A DNA stretch of 45,033 nt from Chloroflexota bacterium (GTDB lineage Bacteria > Chloroflexota > Anaerolineae > J102), in contig JAADGC010000019.1 of the NCBI GenBank assembly GCA_013152585.1, forward strand, positions 1 to 45,033, in the 5' to 3' direction. The notes beneath the pieces were generated by a model, which saw nothing but the letters and a program-made list of their open reading frames with translations, did no database searches and was not told where the DNA came from. Of this stretch, positions 32,147 to 40,401 are shown in pieces. Position numbers and translations under genes: made by a program. The first letter of the stretch is position 1. Each line of letters begins with the position of its first letter.

Positions 32147-34335
32147 CAACTTTCCTCCTTGCCCTGGGGCGGCTGAGAACCACGGTGGTCGAAATCATCG
32201 ATAGCCTGCAAATACTGCTCGGCTCCCCACCGGGTCATGCCCCCATCCAGGATGTGCACGTGCTGATAGCCTTGTTGTCTCAGCGCCGCTGCCGCCCGCC
32301 GGCTGCGCCGCGCCGTGCGACAGACCAGAACGATCTCGCTATCAGGGGGAAGCTGCGCCTGGCCCCTCAGCACACGGGGCAAAGGCACATTTTGGGCCTG
32401 GGGGATGTGCCCGCTGCGAAACTCATGGGGCTCGCGCACATCGATGATCAGCGGTGGGGAAGGAGAATGTAGTTCGGCTGTGAGCTGGCTCGGGCTCACC
32501 ATGGCAAAGGTCTCCGACTCCATCCCCGTCGGCGTCGGCAATGCCAGATGATCATCGGGGCGGGGCAGGTTCTGGCATTCGGCGAATGCCCGCACCTCAC
32601 ATTCATAAATGCACACCGCCGGATCCATGACATGATAGAAAATGGTGGAGATCGCCTCATCTTCTTCCAGAAAATGATCTTCCCCCACCCCTTGCTCAAA
32701 CCCCAACGTTTGCATACGCTCCAACACCTGTCCCCGCACTTTCACAAAAAACACATCGCCCCCTCGCTCCCGATAGGTGCGCAACACCGACTCCAGCATG
32801 TGGATGCCGCTGATATCGATGAGCTGCACATTTTGCATGCGCAACAGCAGGTAGCTTTGCTCGGGATGCCGCTGCAAATTGGCCAGGATGACCTCCTCCA
32901 CATGGTTCGCCGCCCCAAAATAAAGATCGCCCTGGATCTCGAGCACGCCTAACTGCGGGCATTGGGGCCGATGGCCGCTGGGGAGAAAATGACGATAGGT
33001 CTCATCGGGCAGCACAGTCAGCACCCGCGGCATGCTCGTGCGCATGATATAGCGTCCAAACGACATGAGAATGCCCGTAAGCACCGCAAATTCGAGCGGC
33101 AGGAACAGGGTCGCCAGCAGCGTGGAGATCATGATCACCGCATCGCCACGGCTGCCGCGAAACAGCCGCTTCATTTCTTTGCGGTCCACCATGCGAAAGC
33201 CAATCCACAGCAACATGCCTGCCAGGGCAGCCCGGGGAATAAACACGGCCAGTGGGCCGAGAGCGATCATGATCAACAAGACAAACACCCCCGCCAACGC
33301 CGCCGCCAAGGGCGTGCGCGCCCCGGCTTCGAGATTGACGACCGAGCGGTTGAAGGAAGACGAGGCCACGAAACCAGAAAAGAATCCGCTGGCGATATTG
33401 GCCAGACCCTGGCCCACAAACTCCTGATTGGTGTCAAGTCGCTGTCCGGTCTGGGCTGCCAGCGAACGGGTGATGGAAGTCGTCTGCACCAGGCCGATGG
33501 CGCCAATCGCCAGGGCGCCGGTCGACAAGCGTCCGATCAAGGTAAAATCGGAAAAACGCAGCGACGCCAGCGGCGGCAGAACACGCGGCAATTCACCGAT
33601 CACCTGCACACCCCGCTGGTCCAGGCCCCACACGGCAACGGCTATCAAAGCCGCGACTATTCCCAGGAGCGGGCCCGGCGCCTTGGGCGCCCACCGCCGC
33701 AACAGAATAATGATGATCATCGTGCCCACGCCCAGCCCCAAGCTCAGCAAATGCGTCTGAGGCAGGTGCAGTGCGACGGCCCATAAGGTAGCCAGGGGGC
33801 TGGCAGCAGCGATTTGCAGGCGCAAAAGATGCGAGAGCTGGTTGATAATGATGAGAATACCAGCCCCGCCGGCAAAGCCCACCACCACGGCGTCCGATAC
33901 AAAGTTGGCCAACATCCCCAAACGCGTAAAGCCCACTATCAGCCGGAACAAGCCCACCATGATGGCCAACATGCCGGCAGCAGCCACGTATTCGGGCGAA
34001 CCGGGGCTGGCAATGGTAATCAGGACCGAAAATGTGAGCAGGCTGTGGGTGTTGGTGGGGCCGGAATGGGCTTGATTGGAGGAACCCCACAGGGCGGCGA
34101 CAATCGAAGCGACCACAGCCGTGTACAGGCCCATCGCCGGGGGCAGCCCGGCAATCAGGGCATAGGCAATGGCCTGGGGCAGTGCTATGACGGCGACCGT
34201 CAGTCCGGCCACAGCGTCGAAGCGTAAAAAGCTTCGATTATAATGGCGCAGAAAATCAAGTGGCCGCGCAAAATAACTGAAGGAACTCAGTAGCAGTTGG
34301 GAGAAAGGTTGCTCTGTCAGGTCCAGGGTAGACAT
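32146..34335 (-). CDS. SulP-type anion transporter fused to STAS and rhodanese domains
   Basis: 729-aa membrane protein. Seen in order: SulP transport domain (FDAVAGLTVAVIALPQAIAYALIAGLPPAMGLYTA; SGPTNTHSLLTF) with about ten or more helices to roughly 420; STAS domain around 440-550 (VLEIQGDLYFGAANHVEEVI; VQLIDISGIHMLESVL); a linker with Cys residues in AVCIYECEVRAFAECQ; and a C-terminal rhodanese domain (LIIDVREPHEFRSGHIPQAQNVPL) with active Cys in LVCRTARRSRRAA. Transported ion is probably sulfate or another inorganic anion; the rhodanese suggests a link to sulfur handling (inference). Start chosen at ATG 34335, overlapping the kinase stop by one base. Confidence 0.93.
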   Translation of the reverse strand: MSTLDLTEQPFSQLLLSSFSYFARPLDFLRHYNRSFLRFDAVAGLTVAVIALPQAIAYALIAGLPPAMGLYTAVVASIVAALWGSSNQAHSGPTNTHSLLTFSVLITIASPGSPEYVAAAGMLAIMVGLFRLIVGFTRLGMLANFVSDAVVVGFAGGAGILIIINQLSHLLRLQIAAASPLATLWAVALHLPQTHLLSLGLGVGTMIIIILLRRWAPKAPGPLLGIVAALIAVAVWGLDQRGVQVIGELPRVLPPLASLRFSDFTLIGRLSTGALAIGAIGLVQTTSITRSLAAQTGQRLDTNQEFVGQGLANIASGFFSGFVASSSFNRSVVNLEAGARTPLAAALAGVFVLLIMIALGPLAVFIPRAALAGMLLWIGFRMVDRKEMKRLFRGSRGDAVIMISTLLATLFLPLEFAVLTGILMSFGRYIMRTSMPRVLTVLPDETYRHFLPSGHRPQCPQLGVLEIQGDLYFGAANHVEEVILANLQRHPEQSYLLLRMQNVQLIDISGIHMLESVLRTYRERGGDVFFVKVRGQVLERMQTLGFEQGVGEDHFLEEDEAISTIFYHVMDPAVCIYECEVRAFAECQNLPRPDDHLALPTPTGMESETFAMVSPSQLTAELHSPSPPLIIDVREPHEFRSGHIPQAQNVPLPRVLRGQAQLPPDSEIVLVCRTARRSRRAAAALRQQGYQHVHILDGGMTRWGAEQYLQAIDDFDHRGSQPPQGKEES

Positions 34336-34727
34336 CAGAATACATCGATCAACGGGAGCACATGGGGGACAAACAGGCACAAGCCCACGAGTACAGCAAT
34401 GAGGGCCGCCAGCAACACGCCGGCCGCAGCCACATCTTTGGCGATTTTCGCCTGGGGATGATAATCGGGTTGCACCAGATCGACCACCGCCTCGATGGCT
34501 GTGTTCAGGGCTTCGACTGCCAGCACAAAGCCGATGGTCAGGATCAGCAGGGCCCACTCGATGCGATCAAAACCCAACCACCCTCCCAACCCGCCCGCCA
34601 GCACCGCAATTGCCCCATGAATACGCATGTTTCGCTGGCTGCGGAAGAGATGCTGCCACCCGGCGCCAGCGTTGGCAAAAGCGCGGGCCAGGGCTTGCCG
34701 TGAGGAGGGGGGGGCGTTACCCTTCAT
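34335..34727 (-). CDS. Diacylglycerol kinase / undecaprenol kinase family protein
   Basis: 130-aa small integral membrane kinase, the usual DagK length. Seen: N-terminal amphipathic part ALARAFANAGAGWQHLFRSQRNMRIH, three membrane helices, and the catalytic block EALNTAIEAVVDLVQPDYHPQAKIAKDVAAAGVLLAAL. In Gram-positive-like lineages the family phosphorylates undecaprenol. Start chosen at ATG 34727 (MKGNAPP); the track adds 60 residues read from ybeY in another frame. It overlaps ybeY by 11 bases; ybeY-dgk neighbourhood is common in bacteria. Confidence 0.95.
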   Translation of the reverse strand: MKGNAPPSSRQALARAFANAGAGWQHLFRSQRNMRIHGAIAVLAGGLGGWLGFDRIEWALLILTIGFVLAVEALNTAIEAVVDLVQPDYHPQAKIAKDVAAAGVLLAALIAVLVGLCLFVPHVLPLIDVF

Positions 34728-35169
34728 CGTGCAGCGAACCGACAATCTGATCCTGAAGTGCCCACATCTCGGCCTTTCCCGTAGCGGTGTCGTGATCATA
34801 GCCGAGCAAGTGCAGGGTGCCATGCACGACCAGTAGATCGAGCTCGGCCGCGAGACTGTTGTCGTGGGCTGCGGCCTGACGGGCAGTAAAGGGGAAGGCG
34901 ATGACAATATCTCCTAAATAGGGATCAGTATCCGGGGGGAGGACAAAGTACTCGTTGCCAGACGTAGCCGGGAAGCTGAGCACATCGGTGGGGCCGTCGT
35001 GCCCCCTGTAGCGCTGATTCAGGGCCGCGACTTCGTCATCGTCGGTGATCAGCACGGTGACATCGCCTTGTGCGCCTTGCTGCTGCAACACGGCCGCCAC
35101 GGCTTGACGGATGCGATCTGCGACGACCTGCGTCTGGTAGGGTTCGCGAATCTGAGTTTCGATAGTCAT
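34717..35169 (-). CDS. ybeY: Endoribonuclease YbeY, 16S rRNA maturation factor
   Basis: 150-aa metalloprotein. Seen: DDDEVAALNQRYRGHDGPTDVLSFP and the zinc site HGTLHLLGYDH, followed by the short C-terminal helix with MWALQDQI. Acts in ribosome quality control and rRNA 3' end processing. Nine bases after the 7TM-HD gene, the same order (HD phosphohydrolase, ybeY, dgk) found in many bacteria, which supports all three calls. Confidence 0.97.
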   Translation of the reverse strand: MTIETQIREPYQTQVVADRIRQAVAAVLQQQGAQGDVTVLITDDDEVAALNQRYRGHDGPTDVLSFPATSGNEYFVLPPDTDPYLGDIVIAFPFTARQAAAHDNSLAAELDLLVVHGTLHLLGYDHDTATGKAEMWALQDQIVGSLHDEG

Positions 35170-35178
35170 GAAAAAAAC

Positions 35179-37368
35179 TTAAGGATTCAGGACGGGTTGC
35201 GCTTGGGGGTAGGCGTTCGTGGCGAGGCTTTCGGGCGCCGGGTCGCCAGGATAACGGATGCGGGGATGGTGAATGCCCTGCAATACACGGGCAAACGCCT
35301 CGGCTGCTAAGTCCAGGTCTTGCAGCGTAATGGGGCTGTCGTCCAGTTGGCCCGAAAGTAAGCGGCGATTGATGGTGCTGTGGATCAATTCCAGTATCTC
35401 TGCGTGCGTGGCGGGATTGATGGCCCGAACGATGGCCTCGCTGGCATCGGCCAGCATTAAAATGGCGGTTTCCCGCGAGCGGGGGCGCGGCCCACCGTAG
35501 CGAAACTGGCTTTCGTCCACCTCTTCCAGTGTATTTTGCTCCTGGCAGGCTTGATGATAGAAATATTCGACCCGCGAGGTGCCATGGTGCTCGCGGATGA
35601 AGTCGATGATGGGTTCGGGCAGACGGTATTTACGGGCCAGATCCACACCATCACTGACATGGCTGATGATGATGCGAGCGCTGGTGTAGGGATCGAGCCG
35701 ATCATGAGGATTGACGCCTTCGATGTTGTTTTCGATGAAGAAATAGGGGCGTACGGTCTTGCCGATATCGTGATAATACGTGCCCACTCGCGCCAGCAGG
35801 GCATCGGCGCCGATGGCTGTCGCCGCTTCTTCGGCCATATTGCTGACCAGCAAGGTATGATGGTAGGTCCCCGGCGCCTTGAGCAGCAGTTGGCGCAACA
35901 GGGGATGGGTGGGGCGCGAGAGTTCGAGCAATTGCAGGCTGGTGGTAAGCCCGAAGAGTTGGCCCATCAAGTAAAATGACACCAGTGTAAAACTGCTGGC
36001 CAGCACCGCGTTCACCATCACAGCCGTTACCAGCTCCAGGATGGCACGGTCATCCATGATGCCTGTTTGCGGCAGGCGGAAGATGAGCAATGCCACCAGA
36101 TTGGTAAGCATAAGCCAGACGCCGGCCCGCACAAAGCTGTTCATGCGCTCGGCCCGGCCCAGGGCCATAGCCCCGGCCAAAGCACTCAACATGGGGGTGA
36201 CGGTCAGTTCGACATTGCCATCAGTGAGCAGGGCGATGATCACCCCAATCAGGATCACGGCCATCATGGCAATCGGCAGATCGATCAGGGCGCCGATGAG
36301 CATGGCCATGGCTGCCAGCGGGTAAAGATACGGCAGCACCGTGTGCATGGGTATCATCATCTTGGCCACCAGGATAAAGGTGACGATGATGAACAGCAAG
36401 ATCAGGGTTTTGAGGTTGTCGTTCCACAGATGCGGGCGCCGGTAAGAAATAAAACTAACAAAGAGGCTGGTGAGAACCAGTCCCAGCAGGAGGGCGGCGA
36501 CATAATCGCGCCACGTGCGCTGTAAACTCAGTAATCCCAGCGCATCCAGGGCCTCGATATCGAGTGCTTCCACGCGATCCCCTGCCCGCACGATGATCTC
36601 ACCCGAAGAGATCGTGCGGTCGACCGGCTTGATCTGTGCGGCGGCCGCGGCGCGGGCGGCATTCGTGCGCTCGGCATTGAAGAAGGTGTTGGGGCGCAGG
36701 AGCCCTTGCACGAGCACGCTGACCACTTTGGCCTCGTCGTCGTTGAGGCCGAAGCCAATCAGGCTGGGCACTGCCCGCTGAGCATCGGGGAGCTCGCCTT
36801 CACGGATGATCTTCCGCATGGCGAGAGCCAGTACCCGCGTGGTTTCGGAGCTGATGATCTGCCAGCGCTCGGCATCGATTGCCAGGATGAGTTTGGCGAC
36901 GTCGGGGCTGAGCTTCAGGTCGGATATCTGGCCCAGCCAGGAAATTTTCTGGCTGGCGGAGGCGTAGGGGTCCAGGCGAACGACGTCGATGAACTGCTGG
37001 ATGAGCTCGGCACGGGCGATTTGCTGGCGGGCGACGCGCGTTTGTGGCGGATCGAAAACTTTGGGCACGGCGTTGCTGGCGCGCTGCCGGGCTTCGGTGG
37101 TGAGGATTTCGCTCTGGTAGGTAAGGGTGCGGGGCGCCCGAATGTCGACCTGGCTGATGTCGTCGGCCTGTAGTTGCAGGTTACTCGTTGCCGGCCATTC
37201 CACGATCTGGGTGGCGACGATGGCAGCGCAGGTGGCGATGAAAAAGAGTACGAGATTGAAACGCGCCCGCCAGTAGCTGGGATCGCGGGTCCAGCGAGAG
37301 GGGGGGTCGTTTTCAGTTTCGCCGTCGCGTTGCGAGGGCGCCATCAAGGTACGAATTTCTTCGGTCAC
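35179..37368 (-). CDS. 7TM-HD domain phosphodiesterase (PgpH-like)
   Basis: 729-aa membrane protein. Seen: one N-terminal helix (FNLVLFFIATCAAIVATQIVEW), an extracytoplasmic domain to about 290, a cluster of membrane helices to about 480, then an HD domain with LLVSNMAEEAATAIGADALLARVGTYYHDIGK, a second His in RIIISHVSDG and a third in IREHHGTSRVEYF. Family knowledge: PgpH degrades the messenger c-di-AMP. Start GTG 37368 is the track start with no strong ribosome site; ATG 37344 is an alternative. No diadenylate cyclase is in the window. Confidence 0.94.
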   Translation of the reverse strand: MTEEIRTLMAPSQRDGETENDPPSRWTRDPSYWRARFNLVLFFIATCAAIVATQIVEWPATSNLQLQADDISQVDIRAPRTLTYQSEILTTEARQRASNAVPKVFDPPQTRVARQQIARAELIQQFIDVVRLDPYASASQKISWLGQISDLKLSPDVAKLILAIDAERWQIISSETTRVLALAMRKIIREGELPDAQRAVPSLIGFGLNDDEAKVVSVLVQGLLRPNTFFNAERTNAARAAAAAQIKPVDRTISSGEIIVRAGDRVEALDIEALDALGLLSLQRTWRDYVAALLLGLVLTSLFVSFISYRRPHLWNDNLKTLILLFIIVTFILVAKMMIPMHTVLPYLYPLAAMAMLIGALIDLPIAMMAVILIGVIIALLTDGNVELTVTPMLSALAGAMALGRAERMNSFVRAGVWLMLTNLVALLIFRLPQTGIMDDRAILELVTAVMVNAVLASSFTLVSFYLMGQLFGLTTSLQLLELSRPTHPLLRQLLLKAPGTYHHTLLVSNMAEEAATAIGADALLARVGTYYHDIGKTVRPYFFIENNIEGVNPHDRLDPYTSARIIISHVSDGVDLARKYRLPEPIIDFIREHHGTSRVEYFYHQACQEQNTLEEVDESQFRYGGPRPRSRETAILMLADASEAIVRAINPATHAEILELIHSTINRRLLSGQLDDSPITLQDLDLAAEAFARVLQGIHHPRIRYPGDPAPESLATNAYPQAQPVLNP

Positions 37369-37390
37369 AGTGCTGCTCGTTGCGGGGTGC

Positions 37391-37840
37391 TTATTGCCCG
37401 CTCAGAAGATGGCGCACAATTTGGTTGATGACCCGGCCATCTGCCTGATTTTTGAATTGGGCCATGAGTTTGCTCATAACCCTACCCATGTCGCGCATCG
37501 ACGTGGCGCCCACGTCGGCGATGACCTGTTTGGCGGCAGCGCGCAGGATCTCGGCATCTATCTGGGGGGGCAGATAGCCTTCGAGGATGGCCAGCTCGGC
37601 CTGTTCGGCAGCGACGAGGTCGGGACGACCGCCCTGCTGGTAGGCGGCGATGCTGTCGTGGCGTTGTTTGGCCTGACGGCGGATGACAGCCAGGATGTCG
37701 TCATCGCTGAGTGGCTGACCGGTGTCTTTTTCGACGCGGGTGATGGCAGTTTTGAGTATACGCAGGGTGCGTTTGCGGGTATCGTCGCCCGCTTTCATGG
37801 CGGTTTTGAGGTCCTGGTTGAGGGTGTCGAGCAGAGGCAT
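37391..37840 (-). CDS. yqeY: GatB/YqeY domain protein
   Basis: 149-aa protein. Seen: MPLLDTLNQDLKTAMKAGDDTRKRTLRILKTAI, then the two-helix-bundle pattern AAYQQGGRPDLVAAEQAELAILEGYLPPQ and MGRVMSKLMAQFKNQADGRVINQIV. The domain is related to the tail of the GatB amidotransferase subunit that handles tRNA; the stand-alone protein's role is not firmly known. Start chosen at ATG 37840; the 349-aa track ORF runs on from the upstream gene in another frame. Confidence 0.94.
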   Translation of the reverse strand: MPLLDTLNQDLKTAMKAGDDTRKRTLRILKTAITRVEKDTGQPLSDDDILAVIRRQAKQRHDSIAAYQQGGRPDLVAAEQAELAILEGYLPPQIDAEILRAAAKQVIADVGATSMRDMGRVMSKLMAQFKNQADGRVINQIVRHLLSGQ

Positions 37841-37892
37841 GGTTTTCTCTTTCTGGAGTCTGGCAAAATCGAAAAACGCCAGGGGCAGTTTC

Positions 37893-39293
37893 TTATTTGA
37901 GGACGTAGTAGGTGGCCCGTTTTTCGCCAATTTTGAGGAGGATGCCGCGATCAACGAGACCGGCGAAGTCGCGGCGCAGGGTCTCGGGGCTGGCGTCGGG
38001 GCACAGTTTTTGATAGTCGCGGTTGGTGATGCGGCGGTTGTTTTGTAAAAAGGTGAGGGCTTGTTCCTGGCGGGGATTGAGATGCAGGTGGGCGTAGAGG
38101 CTGGCAGGGGGACCGGCGCCGATGAGTTCGGGGCCGGCGCCGGTGAGGGCGATGCGAAAACCAGCGCTGGTTTCGGTAAATTGGGGCGGGGGCAAGCCTT
38201 CTTGCCCACACACATGGATAATGCGATCGATGCCATAGCCCAGGCGCTCGATGAAACCCATTTCGGCCAGGACCTGGACGATGGCTTCGTTACGGCTGAA
38301 GCGTTCATCGACCAGATTGTCGAGGGTGACGTGGCCGGGCAGGCGGCCGGGAGAGCTGACTTCGAGGCGGTCGCTGAACATGAGCACGCGGATGTTGTCC
38401 CCGCGGATGCTGTAATCGCGGTGGGCGACGGCGTTGACAATCGCTTCGCGCACGATGGAAATGGGGTATTCGGGGGTTTCCTGGCGAGTCAGGCCGCGGA
38501 TGCGCATGCCGCGGCGCATGTTGCTGACGACAAAGGCTTCGGCGCGACGGATTTGGTCGGGGAGAACGCCACGGATGTCTTCGCGCACGAAGTCATCGCT
38601 CATGCTGCTGCCGGCGTAGCGCACGCAGGTAATCTCGGCACTGCGCAGCCAGCGCTGGGGCTGGATGCCGAAGAGGAGGATACCGGCGATGGTGGGGCGG
38701 GGGCCCTGGGAGCTGTTGCTGAGGCATCCGCGGTTGATCAGCAGCTCGGTGCCATCCGCGGTAGGGGGGCCGATGAGCTGTTGTTGGTAGGACTGAATGC
38801 GCTGGGGATCAAGATCGGCGAGGGTGGCATCGGGAATAACCTGGGATTCGAAACCGGCTTCGCTGCGGTTTAGCATGAGGCGACGAAGTTCGGGGGGGGA
38901 GAGAGGCCGGTTATGCTGCCCGTCACGGATGAGGTATCGGCCGCGCAGGCTGTAAACGTGGGGCAATCCGGGGGGCACTTGCAGCGCACACAGGTGATGC
39001 TGACCCACGCGGATGAGTTCGGGCAGGGGGATGATGAGCGGGGGATCGCTGATGAGGGTGGCCGCAATGAGGCGCTGGCGCGTCTGCTCGGGCTGAGGCA
39101 AGCCGCTGATTTTACCGGAGGCTGTGGCGCCGATGATGAGCTGCCCCCCATGGGCGTTGGCCAGTGCCACCAGGCTTTCGGCTATGTGGCGCTCGGAGGC
39201 TTGTGCACTGAGACACACCAGGCGATCACCGGCACCGGCAGCCAGGGCTTGTTGGAGGCTGGGGAGGGAGGGCAGGGATGAGCGATTCATCAT
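37893..39293 (-). CDS. AlbA_2 / HATPase_c_4 ATP-binding transcriptional regulator-like protein
   Basis: 466 aa. Seen: N-terminal Schlafen-type AlbA_2 domain (SERHIAESLVALANAHGGQLIIGATASGKISGL), a middle region, a GHKL-like ATP site (PEYPISIVREAIVNAVAHRDYSIRGDNIRVLMFSDRLEVSSPGRLPG), and a C-terminal winged-helix-like tail (LTFLQNNRRITNRDYQKLCPDASPETLRRDFAGLVDRGIL). The family (COG2865) is taken to be regulatory but poorly characterised. Double ATG at 39293/39290. It lies four bases after the unknown gene and inside the housekeeping run. Confidence 0.88.
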   Translation of the reverse strand: MMNRSSLPSLPSLQQALAAGAGDRLVCLSAQASERHIAESLVALANAHGGQLIIGATASGKISGLPQPEQTRQRLIAATLISDPPLIIPLPELIRVGQHHLCALQVPPGLPHVYSLRGRYLIRDGQHNRPLSPPELRRLMLNRSEAGFESQVIPDATLADLDPQRIQSYQQQLIGPPTADGTELLINRGCLSNSSQGPRPTIAGILLFGIQPQRWLRSAEITCVRYAGSSMSDDFVREDIRGVLPDQIRRAEAFVVSNMRRGMRIRGLTRQETPEYPISIVREAIVNAVAHRDYSIRGDNIRVLMFSDRLEVSSPGRLPGHVTLDNLVDERFSRNEAIVQVLAEMGFIERLGYGIDRIIHVCGQEGLPPPQFTETSAGFRIALTGAGPELIGAGPPASLYAHLHLNPRQEQALTFLQNNRRITNRDYQKLCPDASPETLRRDFAGLVDRGILLKIGEKRATYYVLK

Positions 39294-39297
39294 CAGC

Positions 39298-40401
39298 TCA
39301 GCGCAATTTGACGTTGACGATACGCCAGTGAATGGTCTCTTTGATGGTGGCGGGCCGGATCATGGCCACGGTCCAGCGGGTGAGGAAGAGGTCGCCGTCC
39401 ATCGTAAAATCGACATCGACTTCGACTTGTATGGTGGGCTGGCTGTTGCCGGCATCGGTGCTGGCGATATCGAGACGCAGGGGGGCAACGATTTGATCGA
39501 TAATGGCGTGGGGATAGCGGGGAAACCGGTTGTTATCGGACTGTAACAGGCGTTTGCCATTGCCATCCTGCAAGTAGGCCAGTACTTGCGCTTCGGGGAA
39601 GGCGGGTTCCTGGGGTGTTTGCCCGTTGCAAAATGTGATGTCGGTGGCAGGGCCTTTTTGGAAATGGCGGTTAATGGCGTCGTTTTCGTTCTCTTCGATC
39701 AGTTGCCATTTGACGCGCCGGCAGAGATTAGAGCGGTCGTGTAGGGGTTCCCAGGCCCACAGGGTGGTGATATCGGCGGTTTTGTTTTTCCACAGCAGCC
39801 AGTCGTGGGGATCGTCATGCGAGAGGCTAAGCCAGCCCGATGTGGAGACGTGGCTGCCGCCGTAGCCATAGATTTCGTTGATCCACCAAAAGGAGGAGAA
39901 GCGGGTGATACGTTTGTTTTCGAAGCCACGCACCAGCAGGCGATCGATCTTCGGGGGATCGTAGTTCGGCAGGGCGATGGCGGTGCGATAGTCGATGTCA
40001 TCGTCGCCCAGATAGCCGGTGGTTTTATTGAATTGGTAGTCGGGCAGGAGCCGGTAGGGGACGAGGAAGGTGGCGGATTGGTCGGGGATGGGTACTTTTT
40101 CGTTGCCCAGGGGCGTGGTCTGCGGATCGTAGATGACGCCGCCGATGTTGTGTCCTTCGTACAAATAGAACATGATCCATTCGCTGTCTTCGTCGTCATC
40201 GATGCTGAGTGGGATCAGTTTTTTGTTGAAGGCCTGCCAGGTGGCGGGTTTGATCTGGTTGAGATCGATGTTGAGGGAGCTCTTGGCGCCAGACAATCCG
40301 GGTACAGAGGGAAGTTTGCGAGACCCCAAAATGCCGCGGGCACTGAAGGCAATGATGCCAACGATAAAAAGAATACCGATGAGAACGATTATCTTTTTCA
40401 T
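39298..40401 (-). CDS. Unknown membrane-anchored extracytoplasmic protein
   Basis: 367 aa; not recognised. Seen: an N-terminal helix (KKIIVLIGILFIVGIIAFSARGIL) that could be an uncleaved anchor or signal, then a soluble domain rich in Trp, Tyr and Asp (WIMFYLYEGHNIGGVIYDPQ; SSFWWINEIYGYGGSHVSTSGW; LWAWEPLHDRSNLCRRVKWQ). Two Cys (NLCRR, TFCNG) could form a disulfide. The C-terminal third is beta-rich (VEVDVDFTMDGDLFLTRWTVAMI). ATG overlaps the lon stop by four bases, so it is translationally coupled to Lon. No motif points to an enzyme. Confidence 0.8.
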   Translation of the reverse strand: MKKIIVLIGILFIVGIIAFSARGILGSRKLPSVPGLSGAKSSLNIDLNQIKPATWQAFNKKLIPLSIDDDEDSEWIMFYLYEGHNIGGVIYDPQTTPLGNEKVPIPDQSATFLVPYRLLPDYQFNKTTGYLGDDDIDYRTAIALPNYDPPKIDRLLVRGFENKRITRFSSFWWINEIYGYGGSHVSTSGWLSLSHDDPHDWLLWKNKTADITTLWAWEPLHDRSNLCRRVKWQLIEENENDAINRHFQKGPATDITFCNGQTPQEPAFPEAQVLAYLQDGNGKRLLQSDNNRFPRYPHAIIDQIVAPLRLDIASTDAGNSQPTIQVEVDVDFTMDGDLFLTRWTVAMIRPATIKETIHWRIVNVKLR

